This document shows positions 13,101-32,340 of a stretch of DNA of 64,000 nucleotides, in pieces. Numbering within the stretch: position 1 is the stretch's first letter; each line of letters begins with the position of its first letter. A program made the translations under genes and the position numbers. Source of the stretch: Cercis canadensis (Eukaryota; Streptophyta; Magnoliopsida; Fabales; Fabaceae). The notes beneath the pieces were generated by a model that ran no database searches, was not told the DNA's origin, and saw only the letters and a program-made list of their open reading frames with translations. The stretch spans positions 129,728 through 193,727 of the forward strand of contig QAOA01000773.1 in NCBI GenBank assembly GCA_003255065.1. Reading direction: 5' to 3'.

Positions 13101-15158
13101 ATGATGCTTAAAAATTAGTATCTCATTGCTTTCCATCTCTAAGGTAACTAATGGAAGAGCAAAATGGAACTGTTGAGAGAAGAGTGCATTTTATTTTATG
13201 TAATGCATTGAAATACCCAACTTTTTTTTGGGCCTTGTTCACTACTTATGGGATAGACGCCAAAATTTTCTAAACAAAAAGGAAAAGATGTATATTATAG
13301 AGTCTCTAAATAAAAAAAATTGTTTTATACATCATCTATAATAAATATATTAAAACATCTAAAATTTCTTAGTATATGTCAAGATGTGTCACAAACCACC
13401 CTACATATTAATACTTTAAGCAAATTTAAGTTCTATCATCATGATCTTCTAATGAAAATTCTGGATTAAAAACAAAGAATATCTTTACCTTCAAGACAGG
13501 TCGGGCACACATCCTCTTCTTCTGATGTTGCATGTACAAGCCCAACTCCAGTTGTATATTTTGCTGATGAGAGTCTTAGAGAGGACTTAGAACGGTATTC
13601 CTTTGATCCATCTTCACAGGCACACTCATTCCATTTGTCTCCCAAATTTAAAGATTCTGGGTCCATATCTACATCACCTCTTAGAGGTTCTGACTCTTCA
13701 TTCGAATGACTTGAACCCTTCTCACGTCTTGAAACTAGTCCATCACGCTGTGAAAGGAAAAACCTGGGGTCTGCATCATAAGGCAAGGGTCTTGGAGGAG
13801 AGCGATACATGTCAGATAGAGAATTATCAAGTGAAGCTGTGGAAGTCATAGATGCTGCCCCCTGTATAGATGAAGGAATGGAATGCACTTCCCCTCTGTG
13901 GAATATTGATGTATACTGAAATTTGAGGCACATAAGAAAAAGGTTATATGTATATTATTAATGCATAGAGCTCACCAATAACAAAAATACGTCATCCTGA
14001 AAATAGATTCAACGCATTCTTCAAACAGCAGTCAACCATATATTTATGCAAATGGCCATCAATACAATGGATTGTCCACCAGAAAACTCAGACTAAAAGA
14101 TGCAGAAAATCTTTAACAAACCAAGTTTTAGGGGATTTCAAATTGATCTTATTTAATTCCATATATGGCATTCTTCTGAGAACCAAGCAAGCACTACAAA
14201 ATTCAGATGGAAAAATAATACCTCCTAGAAAAGGCTTACAGGTAACTTGAATTTAAGGCTCACTTCTAAATTTGATAGCAATCATAACATTTTTTTTTTT
14301 AAAAAAAAAAAATAACACGGTTGCATATATGCAATGTATTAGCAGTCCTAATTTTTGCTGTACCACACAGTTTAAGACTTGTGGATGGAAGACTAGAATA
14401 TTGAAATATCAAATGCACTGATCTTCCCGCAAAGGACTNTCTTATTTGGTTCCATTTATGGCATTCTTCTGAGAACCAAGCAAGCACTACAAAATTCAGA
14501 TGGCAAAATAATACCTCCTAGAAAAGGCTTACAGGTAACTTGAATTTAAGGCTCACTTCTAAATTTGATAGCAACCATAACATTTTTTTTTAAAAAAAAA
14601 AAAAATAACACGGTTGCATATATGCAATGTATTAGCAGTCCTAATTTTTGCTGTACCACACAGTTTAAGACTTGTGGATGGAAGACTAGAATATTGAAAT
14701 ATCAAATGCACTGATCTTCCCGCAAAGGACTTCAGTTATATCTGTAATTATTTGCATGTCTTATAGGCCTAAACAAATCAACTTTTAAGAATGATAAAAA
14801 CAATGCAGATGCCCACCAACGCTCACAAAAACCAGAGGTATGCACCTGAAAACATGACAAACAAGTATGCTACTGCACAAACATGGAGTCACCAGAAAAT
14901 AATGTAGTAAATCATGAGTGGAAGCAATGAATTCAAATTTTGGAAAAATAACACATAATACTAAACAAAATGTTGTCCTCCACTGACCAAGAAGAGGAAA
15001 GCAAAAAGGAGAGGGGGAGTTAGGATATAGAGACATACCGCATTCAGAAAGTTCTGTATGAAGCAACTGAGACACACACAGTTCCTATATACTGAACTAT
15101 TTGGATTTACATAGTCTTCAAAATCGTCAACACTTAAACAACAACAAACAGAACCCAT
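8979..15158 (-). CDS. RING-H2 E3 ubiquitin ligase, At3g02290-like (227 aa, 4 coding exons)
   Basis: Minus-strand exons 15158-15039, 13915-13489, 12989-12880 and 9005-8979 join in frame to 227 codons plus TAA. The product starts Met-Gly-Ser-Val-Cys-Cys-Cys: Gly2 fits N-myristoylation and the cysteines fit palmitoylation, suggesting a membrane-tethered protein. A Ser-rich, probably disordered middle (SSSIQ..., DMYRSPPRPLPYDADPR) leads to a C-terminal RING-H2: CPTC, then CSHHFHLSC, then CPVC, with all eight ligands in C3H2C3 order. It ends with a short tail VMVFDETT, typical of the family. RING-H2 proteins bring an E2 to substrates; the target is unknown. The last coding exon is only 27 bp, after a 3,874-bp intron that holds a SINE and an assembly duplication. 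A near relative, At5g38895, lies beside AUG5 in Arabidopsis as I recall. Confidence 0.92.
9383..9545 (-). mobile_element. SINE, 163 bp, with perfect 15-bp target-site duplication
   Basis: CATATTACATACATG occurs at 9368-9382 and again at 9546-9560, directly bounding the element. Read on the minus strand, the body opens with ATGGCTTTAGCCCACCGG (box-A-like), then GGTCGTGGGTTTAATGCC (box-B-like), and ends in an A-rich tail at 9383-9400. The tRNA-type promoter, A-tail and TSD together are diagnostic of a SINE. It sits in the last intron of the RING gene, in the same orientation as the gene. Confidence 0.85.
10293..10779. repeat. 243-bp direct repeat around N at 10536 (probable assembly artefact)
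   Basis: 10293-10535 and 10537-10779 are the same length and nearly identical, differing for example at AAACCGTCAG versus AAACTGTCAG. They are separated only by the N. Lies in the last intron of the RING gene and inflates its length. Confidence 0.9.
11500..12320. other. Intronic stretch with scattered CTTCA/TGAAG repeats, unresolved
   Basis: Short inverted motifs such as GCTTCATTGAAGTGAAGCA (about 11576-11594) and the CACTGAAGTGAGGTGCCTCAGG area (about 12237-12258) suggest a degraded DNA transposon. I could not find matching ends or a TSD. The open frames on both strands at 12189-12551 have no family resemblance. Confidence 0.25.
14147..14731. repeat. 292-bp direct repeat around N at 14439 (probable assembly artefact)
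   Basis: 14147-14438 and 14440-14731 are near-identical equal-length copies separated by the N, with scattered mismatches (for example CATATATGGC versus CATTTATGGC). Located in intron 1 of the RING gene. Confidence 0.9.
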
Positions 15159-16447
15159 TGTGCCAGCTTCTAACTCTTTCTTTAGCTTAAATTTTTTCCG
15201 CTCTTTCAATTGATCAACAAAAATAGATGGCGCTATATGCAAGTGTTGAGAAAAAGCTGCTCCAAAAGCACTAACAATGCTTTGATTGATAGAGAAGTAG
15301 AGAGGATGCTAAGCTCGCAGAAGTCCAGTAGCCTCCGCAAACCAGTACCCTCCCTCTTCGTTTTAGATGCCCCTGTAATATGGCTAAGCAGCTTATATTT
15401 GTCTTTCTCACCTGTAAAATAGACCAAAATTGCATCAATAACTCTGGAAAACATATGGGAAAGCTGTAGAATCTGCCCTCCAGGCAATTTGATCAGCTAA
15501 GATAATTAAGATTTTTATAAGCACAAAATGCCAGTATCAAGCAATGTAGCCAATGCTCATGCTCAAAAAAGCAACTTATACACATTTCACATATTATTGG
15601 CAAATCAGGAGTGTAATGCACTATCACAAATCAGAAGGACGATGAAACCACGACAATAACTAGTATGAAGGTAAAAAATGACAAATTCGAGTATTTCCTG
15701 GAAAAGTTTTCTTCTTTTGCCACACACGCCAACAATTTCAATATTTGCGGTCTTCCTCCAAATCAAGGAAAAGTTGATTCTTTGCTTTACTGTTAAGCTA
15801 TGGCGATGCATCAACCAACAGGAAAATCATTGTTTTCCTTTCTAACGGAAAATCACAATAAACTATTGTAAACGATAATCCCACAAACAAAAAGGCACAC
15901 CAAGTCAATCCCAGAAATTGAAATAGAAATATTTTTAAAAAAGATAATAAATTAAGGGGAAAATCACATCCAAATTGCGCAAGTAGACACTCCAATTTTC
16001 CATCAAAGAAGAAAGATCAACCCAGCAATACAGGTAAATTGACGAAAACGAAGACACCCATTTGAGATTATCAAATTACAAAGCCATCAGAATGCTCAAA
16101 ACCACTATCAAAAGGGAGAAATCGAACTGGGTCTGGGAGAGAGACGAAAAGAGAATGATGGGTTATTGGTAATGATAAAATACCTCAGAGAGAGCTGAGA
16201 AGTGGAGGGAGAAAATAGATTAATTTTAATCTCCGTAGAAGAAAGGACAGAGGAACCTGGAAGCTCCGAAATCCGGTGGAAGATGTTTTTGAAATCGGAA
16301 TCTAAATATGGATACAGTACACGCGTGGGGTTTTTGGATTTTTCCGGCGAGAATTGCTATGAATTTGCGAAATTAAGGCCACGCTCTCTCTCTCTTGTTG
16401 TTGTTTCCTTTACCAAGTGGGTGGAGGAATCTAACCCAAACTTTATA
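15159..16447 (-). promoter_or_regulatory. 5' UTR, probable 5' UTR intron and promoter of the RING gene
   Basis: Read on the minus strand, TATAAAG at 16447-16441 fits a TATA box. It is followed by a CT/GA-rich leader that reaches CTCTGAG then GTATTTTATC at 16183, a plausible splice donor. The acceptor would lie somewhere upstream of the ATG at 15158; I could not fix it. An in-frame ATG at 15242 would add 28 residues ahead of the myristoylation-type start and is not preferred. The plus-strand open frame 16202-16510 is antisense to this leader. Confidence 0.45.
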
Positions 16448-16499
16448 TTAAATAAATGTCTGAAAGAGAAAAGGGTCACATTTGTTAATTTATGGCACA

Positions 16500-18067
16500 A
16501 GTTGCAGTGATAGTCTTTAAAATATATTTTTTTTGGTAACCAGTGTTTAAAGTATACAATTGGCATGTTACCTAACGAAAATATTTAATTAGCAAAAATA
16601 TACATATTATATATGAATACTTATTGTATTAAATTATGGTCTCTCTCCAAAATTATGAATTTACGATCACAAGCCACTTTTTGGCAGTGCACACACGACA
16701 ATTAGCATATGATCTCTCATATTGTTAAAACTTTGAGTTTGATTCTTCATTCTCTAATATTTTTAATTAAAAATTTAAAATTCCTTTTAGCTAATAGCCA
16801 AAAATAATAATAAATACTAGCCTCCCTGCATGTGTCAGAGGCTTTTTTTTAAAAAAAAAAATTTAAATGATGCAGTTCTAAGGGAATGTGGGTGGATAAA
16901 TTTTTTAAATGAAATTTTAGGTTCTTTTCTTTTCTTTTTTAAATAACTACTTTTTTTAAAGAGTGGGATGTGGATATAAATTATTTTTTAATAGCTAAGT
17001 TTACAAATTCACCGCTATTTTTTTAAAAAAAAAAATCCATAAAAATGGATTTTTAGAAGAAAAAAAATAAAGTTAAGATACCAAATGGAGGTGTTGCATT
17101 TAAGTGTTTATATAAAAAGATTTTATGTAAGAAGTTTTTATATAATAAGTTTCTTTTAAATTAAGTTATTTAGTGTTTAGATACATAATTGAAGAAACAC
17201 TTTTAAATTTATAAGCTTTTTTTAAAAGCATTTAGATAAATAAGTGTATAAGTGCTTATAATTAAAGAAATTAACTTCTCATTTTGAAATAAATCATAGT
17301 TTTTTAATCCCTCTCAAACTAAAAGTAAAAACATAACACTTTGTTTATTTTTAGATAAAATATAAGAAAAATTAACAAAAGTTTTCATCCATAGCATAAA
17401 AATAAAAATAAATTCTCACTCCTATAGTGAATTGAAGCCCTAATTTTGCCCAAAACAAGAATAGATAACGCATCTATGTACAAGTTTTATTTTGGATAAA
17501 TCATGTAAATTTTTTTTAAAAATTCATCATTAACAAAAATTTTAAACTAAAATCACAAATAAGTCTTCATCTATGTAATGAATCAAAACCCCGAGTCAAT
17601 TGAAGATAGGAGTAACTTGAAACTCATCAATTTCTCCCATCCATTTGCAACAAACCCTAATGCCACAATCAGATGATAAACCCCGTAATTACAACAGTAT
17701 AATGTGATTATTGACATTCAATCATGATTTTCACATAAAAGTAGTGGCAAAAGGTGAAAACCCAAGCCAAAATCTAGTATAGGTGTAGAGAAAGAAGTGA
17801 TGTGTTGTTAACTTTTAGCCATTAATACAGCAAACCATACACTATTTTCGGACAAAAAGTCCCAATGGAGTCAATAACGCAGTAGATCAGTCATCTATTT
17901 ACATTTCCTTCAAGTGCAGCTGATGAGGAACATGAGGTAAGTTAGGGCTTGAGCATTGAACATGGAAAAAGTGAAGGTAACTAATGGTGCAATCAATGAC
18001 AGTTTTCCTCTTCACAGAAGATGGTGAGGATGTTGGAAGAGACCTACCGCCATGTGCGAATTGTAGA
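16500..18067. other. AT-rich intergenic DNA with a SINE-like remnant
   Basis: 16690-16815 carries a box-A-like ATTAGCATATGATC, a box-B-like GAGTTTGATTC and a tail CTAATAGCCAAAAATAATAATAAA. That tail closely matches the one near 8045-8065. The remainder shows T/A runs and no exons. No TSD found. Confidence 0.4.
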
Positions 18068-18075
18068 GGAGAAGA

Positions 18076-18612
18076 CAATATTTTAAAAACCGAACCAAAC
18101 CGAGCAGTTCAACCAGTCCAACCGGTGCCCGGTCTGGATTCATTTCGGTTATGGGTGTCAAACCGTTAAGGTTATCAAACAGGTATGAACTAATTCGATT
18201 TTACATAACCGGATGGTTCATTGAAATTTCTATTTTTTTTTTCCAAAACTTCCATCAAAATGATTCAAATCCACTTCCTTTAGGGGACAAGAGACCTCTA
18301 CCACCAAATCAATGCACATTTTATGAATAAATTTGCATTATAATTTACTTATTCTCATTTAGATTGCATAATAAGTAAATATTAGCCATAAGAGGATTCA
18401 AACCCTCATTCCATGAAAAAAATAAGACATTTGTCACTAGGTCAACTTTAATTTTATTATCAAATTTGCATACAAATATATTTATTATAACTTAGGTTAT
18501 ATAATAGGTACATTAAATATTATATTTATGACATCATCAATTCGACCATTTGGTCCAACCAGTGCTCATCCTAAAAAACGGTTCGCTTACAAGTATGTTT
18601 TTTAAAACATTG
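18076..18612. mobile_element. Non-autonomous hAT-like element, 537 bp, perfect 8-bp TSD
   Basis: GGAGAAGA stands at 18068-18075 and again at 18613-18620. The left end reads CAATATTTTAAAAACCG; the right end on the opposite strand reads CAATGTTTTAAAAAAC. Both subtermini contain CCAACCGG/GGTTGGACC-type motifs. An 8-bp TSD, short imperfect TIRs and no transposase frame fit a hAT-type non-autonomous element. Inside, 18391-18442 on the minus strand has TGACCTAGTGAC and GGTTTGAATCC, similar to pol III boxes A and B; this may be a captured or inserted SINE. Confidence 0.75.
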
Positions 18613-18620
18613 GGAGAAGA

Positions 18621-19110
18621 GAAGCCTTTGAGTTTCTCTATTGAAACTTGGTTATATGCTAGAATTTTATGACTTTATCAAGGGCAATTTTGTGAAAAAT
18701 TATTATAAACACAACCACCGGTTAAGCTCATTTGAGCTTTCGTAAAGGCTTATTTTCATAAGCTTTATATTTTGACTTATGAAAATAAGCACAAAACAGC
18801 TTATTTGAAGAAAATAAACACTTATTAAAAATCAATCCAAATATTTTTTTTTAGTCTTTATAAGTACTTATTATAATAGGGAAGCTCAAATAAGTCATAA
18901 ATCAGTATAGATATAAATAAGTCACTCAGAAAAAGTAAAGATTATAAGCTAATGGTTGGGATTTGTATAGAATCAGGTCATTTTTATATCAAGTCATGAA
19001 TTATCAAATTTTAGACTCATTAAACCCAATTACTCGGAAGCCCTTGATAATGTTCTTGTGCTCAAGAAGTGATACATAACATAAAAAGAAGAAAGGAAAA
19101 ATATGGTTGG
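18621..19110. other. Intergenic, no feature seen
   Basis: AT-rich, with repeated CTTATTT/AAATAAG words (for example 18745-18850) that could fold locally. No coding or RNA signature recognised. Confidence 0.5.
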
Positions 19111-19830
19111 ATGGCGATCAAGCTTGACCTTGACAAAGTCTATGATAAATTAAATTAGAACTTCATTAGAGAGATCTTACAAGGTTTATCACCACAGTTG
19201 AATCTTCCATCTTGGTCAATGAAAGCAAAACGGAATTCTTTCCTACATTAGGAGATCAGACGAGAGGACCCATTGTGCATGGAAATTCTGTCCAAAATGA
19301 TCCAAATGGAAGTAGCAAGGAAAAAATGGAAGCTCTTTGCTTTTAGAGGTTCAGATTGTTCCATCTCACATATGCTCTTTGTAGATGACATTATTTTGTT
19401 TGCACAAGCTAAAGAATCTAATGCCAAATGTGTTGAAGGTGTTTAGAGATGCGTTTGGTCTAGAAGTTGATAATTCCAAATCTCATATTTGGTTTTCTCA
19501 AGCTACTGTACCAGAGGGAAAAACCAAAATCTGTCATGCCCTCCAATTCAATGAATCTAACTCTTTTAGGCAATTACTTGGGTTTCCCCTGGGTATTGAC
19601 GAAGTTTCGGTGTGTGACAAAGTCCAAGAACGTTTAGGAGAATGGCAGGAAAAATTATTGTCACATGCTAATAGATTAATGCTCCTAAAACCAGTGGTTG
19701 CTGCAATACCGATATATTATATGCAGGGAGTGGCACTACCCACTTCTATTTGCAATGACCTGGATTGAGCTAGTAGAAACTTCCTGTGGATTGACTCACC
19801 TAACATAATAAGGAGGAGGGAATCAAATGT
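19111..19830 (+). pseudogene. LINE (L1-type) reverse transcriptase remnant
   Basis: Translation in shifting plus frames gives MAIKLDLDKVYDKLN, then an internally deleted middle, then LFVDDIILFAQA (the polymerase YxDD box in a FVDD form, about 19378-19413). Next come the SRNSKSHIWFS-like and LLGFPLGID blocks and an RLGEWQEKLLSHANRLMLLKPV segment, the order expected of plant non-LTR retrotransposon pol. There are several in-frame stops (for example at 19157 and 19767) and frameshifts. Neither the endonuclease domain nor an A-tail was found, so it is a truncated dead copy. Confidence 0.8.
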
Positions 19831-19952
19831 TGAATTAGCCAACCAATATAACTCATTAATAACTTGTGTTAACCATGTAACCCGTTTGATAAACGAGTTA
19901 ATTAGGTTATTAATAGCAAAATCAATAGATTAACTAGAATTTTGAATTATAC

Positions 19953-20322
19953 ACACTACCTCCCTCTTTGGGTGGGGTTTTGGATGGGACCCAACGGTTA
20001 CTATAATGTAATTTTGATGTCATTGTAAAAATATTAAAAAATTGAGTTACTTAGTATGTGTCAAAACACATAATTTCTTATAAAATGCAAGAATAACCCG
20101 ATATAAGAAAACGTGCCAAAAATAAACTTGAAAAGTTAATTCCTAACATGTTTTCCTATATCATACTATTTTTGCATTTTATAAAAAAATTGTGTGTTTT
20201 AATATATAATAAATAACTTAATTTTTCGGGATTTTCACAAAAACACTAAAATGACCGGGTGAATCCCACCCAACTAAGGTGGAAGTCGTATTACCCTCTC
20301 TTAGAGGGAGTAGCATAGTGCT
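19953..20322. mobile_element. Fold-back MITE-like element, ~370 bp
   Basis: The left part (CACTACCTCCCTCTTTGGG..., TTATAAAATGCAAGAATA) is mirrored in reverse complement by the right part (...TTTTTGCATTTTATAA, ...AGAGGGAGTAGCATAGTG). The arms are roughly 170 bp long and imperfect, so the whole element can fold on itself. No coding capacity. I could not identify a convincing target-site duplication, so the exact ends and superfamily remain open. Confidence 0.6.
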
Positions 20323-20753
20323 CATTGTTAATTATTCATGTAAAGGATTAACCTTATCCGGATAACAGTGCAGTGTTGGTTTGTTGACAATGCTTGTCGG
20401 CAAGTGTTGGCAGCTAGGTTATGCTTGTGTCATTGTGTGCCATGGTGCGGGTGGATTAGCTGGGCACTATCGTGTGGGGGTAGAAGCGGTGCTTCTTTGG
20501 TGTTTATGGGAATTGCAATAGGGCATTTGATTTTGGGGAAGAATATAGTGGTCAGTCCATTAATTTTTGTTTGGTTTCAAAATGCATAGTTGGGACTTAA
20601 TTTGGAAACTTAAAATAAAAAATTATTTTTTTGAGTGCCATTAATAAATAGATGGAAGATTGAGGGCTGGACTGAAATTGCAAATTTAAAATAAATAGAA
20701 GGACTAAAGGACTAAATCATCGATATTTAAAATGATAGGACTGATTGGTACAA
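20323..20753. other. Intergenic, no feature seen
   Basis: Contains a 73-codon open frame (20368-20589), Cys/Trp/Gly-rich and without family resemblance. Not called as a gene. Confidence 0.5.
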
Positions 20754-20762
20754 ATTATTAAA

Positions 20763-21194
20763 GAGATTTTTTGGATACTTTTCATATTTAAGTAGTATGT
20801 TATATTACATGAGATTAGTCAATATGTAAATGATATGTGTACAAATTAACTGTTTTTAAATTTATTTGAGAAAATAAAATAGGAGGTTTCTTAGATACTT
20901 TTAGTATTTATGTAGTATGTCATACTACATAGAAATAACCAATAAATGAATGACATGTGTATAAATTAACTATTTTTAAATTTGTTTAAAAAATTAAATA
21001 AATTATATTTTATATATAATAAAATATGAAAATTATATATGTTTGCCACGTCAGTGTAGTATGACATACTTACGTAGTATCATAGAATCCCCGAATAAAA
21101 TAAATTATATTTATATTCAATAAAATATAAAAATTACGTATGCTTGTCACGTCAGTATAATATGACATATTTATATAGTATTATAGAATCTCTC
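20763..21194. mobile_element. Outer MITE with perfect 9-bp TSD, split by a second MITE
   Basis: ATTATTAAA occurs at 20754-20762 and 21195-21203. The left end reads GAGATTTTTTGGATAC; the right end in reverse complement reads GAGAGATTCTATAATAC. Subterminal sequence contains TAGTATGTTATATTAC and its counterpart. Removing the inner element (20882-21093 plus one TSD copy) leaves about 210 bp, the same size as the inserted copy. A 9-bp TSD suggests Mutator-type mobilisation. Confidence 0.85.
20882..21093. mobile_element. Inner MITE, 212 bp, inserted into a copy of its own family
   Basis: AATAAAATA stands at 20873-20881 and 21094-21102, a perfect 9-bp TSD. The left end GGAGGTTTCTTAGATAC and right end (reverse complement) CGGGGATTCTATGATAC match at 12 of 17 bases. 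The arrangement is left end, left end, right end, right end. CACGTCAGT occurs near both right ends. Confidence 0.85.
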
Positions 21195-21203
21195 ATTATT
21201 AAA

Positions 21204-22253
21204 ATATGAGATCTTAAAATTACAGTTAAGGTAAGATTATAAACAAAGAGGAAAGGAATTGGTTGAATGATAAGGTGGGAAAAATGATTATGGCATTGCT
21301 TTTCTCTCTCTTTTACTCTTCACATTGGTGTTTATTTACTTATTTAGATTTTTATATGCTTGTAATTGATGATACTAACATTCTTCCTACGAGAGTAAAA
21401 TAATGGGAAGTGAAGGAAAAGAAATAAGAACGGTATTCAGTATTCTCTTTTTATGTTAAAAATGAAGGTATCAAATGGGGTTAATTGACAAGTGATATTG
21501 AGGTTGTATTTATAATTTGTAAGTTTTGTATTTAAACTTAGAATTGTAGTTAAAATATTAAAAGATATATTAAAAGAAAAATGGATAAAAAAAGAGAAAT
21601 TTTTTTTTAATATTTTTAGCTATGTCATTAATTTCAAATACATAACTCACAAGAATATTTTGATAATTTCTTACTTGCACTACTTAAATAATTAACTAAA
21701 TTCTATATTTAGTGTATTTGAACAAAAAGAAATAATAACTACATATATCAACAAAATAATTACATAACAATATTTGAATAATTTTTAAAGGGTGACAAAT
21801 ATTTACTTAAAAGATACTTTTGGTTTTTTTTTAATAGTATTAGATATTTTATGTTAAGTTTTTGCTTTCTATAATAATAAACTTTATTTTATTCTAACTT
21901 TTACAACCTTAAACTAATTCTCTCAAAATCAAGTTACGAAAAATAAAGGTAGTTTTTGAGTTTGAGATTGCGCTCTTTATTTTTCTTCTCTTCTTTTCAA
22001 AAATTTTAAATTGGATTTACCCAGTCCTCTGTATTCTTCAGATGACAGTATACTGTAGAAAGCGCTTCACTGCGTTCCTTGGCCGGCCAGCCATACACCT
22101 CCTCCTTCCTCAGATCAGCGCAATTTCTTTCCCCAGGCTCTGCAATTCTTCTTCTAATTCTCACTCTTTCTCTCTCTACTCAGACATTGATCTCTGTTTT
22201 CAGTGTGAATCAGAATTCTGAAGAAGAGCGATCGATCTAGCTTGGTAATTACA
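21204..22253 (+). promoter_or_regulatory. Upstream region and 5' leader of AUG5
   Basis: AT-rich upstream DNA turns abruptly into a CT-rich leader from about 22020 (CTCCTCCTTCCTCAG, CTCTTTCTCTCTCTAC), typical of a plant 5' UTR. No clear TATA box was seen. A minor open frame upstream of the ATG at 22254 uses TTG and is not a start. Confidence 0.45.
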
Positions 22254-31120
<8,867 letters not shown>

Positions 31121-31900
31121 ATAAAATTATTGAGCACCTGTAATGAAAAAGCTTGTGATGTTGGTGTCATCAGCAGCAATGACTATTATGCTGCAGCTTC
31201 GAGTGCTGTTAGTTCTTCAAGCAGTGAAGTTGGCTGAGAATGTTTGTCCTGTAAACTATTTTGGGATGGGAAGGTGGCAGTGCAGTTTTCATTGATACAC
31301 ATAGATCAAAGAATTAGGAACAAAATCCCCCTTGTCCTTGTTGATTTTGTACAGATACTCTTTTTCTTCAGAAGGATGTTATGTAAATATGGGCATGTTG
31401 CTTGTTATAATGGGAACTGAGAACAGTGATTGACAGAACAGAAACAGAACCAAAATATGCAGAGAAGACAAGGGTTTTCTTCTTCTTTCTTGTTGTAAGA
31501 ATACAAGACAAGGTTTGAGATCAGTAATAGTATTACTAAAAGATTCTGAAGTCAGAACTCAACATTTTCTTGGAGTTAATTTCTGAGCAGTGAGCATCTT
31601 TAAAGTGCTGCATCATTTAAAGCTATGTTTACAGAAGTATGTTAGGATGTTCTTGAAATTATTCAAACGCATACTCTGATCTTAGGAGAGGAAAAAAAAA
31701 AGGGGGGAAAGGAAGCACATATTGCCATCAATCACATATTATTTTAATAACAATTAAAAATTTAAATCAATACTTTGGGGAATTTGCTGGGGCACTTTGA
31801 CCTAGTAATTGAAGTTTTTAAACTTAATTACGTATCTATTATAGGTGGAAACTTAAATACACAAATATTATAGTTTTTTTTTATTTCAAAATGAAAAAAA
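31121..31900. other. AUG5 3' UTR and short intergenic stretch
   Basis: 31121 to about 31400 reads as 3' UTR, with AATAAAATTATT just after the stop. Beyond it is AT-rich DNA with G/A homopolymers near 31690-31710. No separate gene seen. Confidence 0.5.
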
Positions 31901-31907
31901 AAAAGGC

Positions 31908-32340
31908 TGCAGCGGCGGTGGGGCCCACCGGACACGCCGGGGGCCCCTCGGCGTGTCTCCATGGATGAAGCCGTCCCTCGGGCGGCGTGTCCAGCCTTGT
32001 CCGTTTCTAGCTCGTTCCCAGTCTTTTCGCGTGGAAGATCTTGATACTGTGGAGACACGCCGTGGGGCCCACGGCGTGTCCCCACAGGTCATGCCAAATG
32101 GCAGGCGGCGTGTAGAATTTTGTCCGCGGCGTGTTCGCAGTGTATATATACCCCTTCGTGGAGAGCAGATTTCACAAAGCAGAAGCAAAACTCGTTTCCG
32201 TAGCATAAATTGTTTTCACTTTCAAAGAGAAAAGAGTGATACGTTGCAAAAGAGAGAATAAAGAGTGGTAAGCAAAAATTGTTTCGATGTGCAGAGCTTC
32301 GTGTCAAAAATTTTGAACTATTCTGGAACGACACTTCAAA
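31908..32340 (+). promoter_or_regulatory. GC-rich hairpin island with repeated CGGCGTGT, TATA box and splice-like donor
   Basis: CGGCGTGT occurs at 31949, 31983, 32072, 32106 and 32127, and its complement ACACGCCG at 31932 and 32055. Two pairs form hairpins: GACACGCCG with CGGCGTGTC around a GGGGCCCC-type loop (31931-31957), and 12-bp arms ACACGCCGTGGG/CCCACGGCGTGT at 32055-32079. TATATATA follows at about 32142-32150, then a leader, and AAAAG then GTATGT at about 32342, resembling a donor. Open frames on both strands across it are translations of the repeats. Similar GC-rich hairpins occur in some plant LTR retrotransposon LTRs, so this may be an LTR fragment; I found no LTR ends or coding domains. 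Confidence 0.4.

Noticed and set aside
16202..16510. 102-codon plus-strand ORF
   Set aside because: Antisense to the likely 5' UTR of the RING gene and without family resemblance.
31828..32261. Four ORFs on both strands of the GC-rich island
   Set aside because: Repeated TRRGxxGVS-like peptides come from the CGGCGTGT repeats and are open on both strands; GC-rich DNA simply lacks stop codons.
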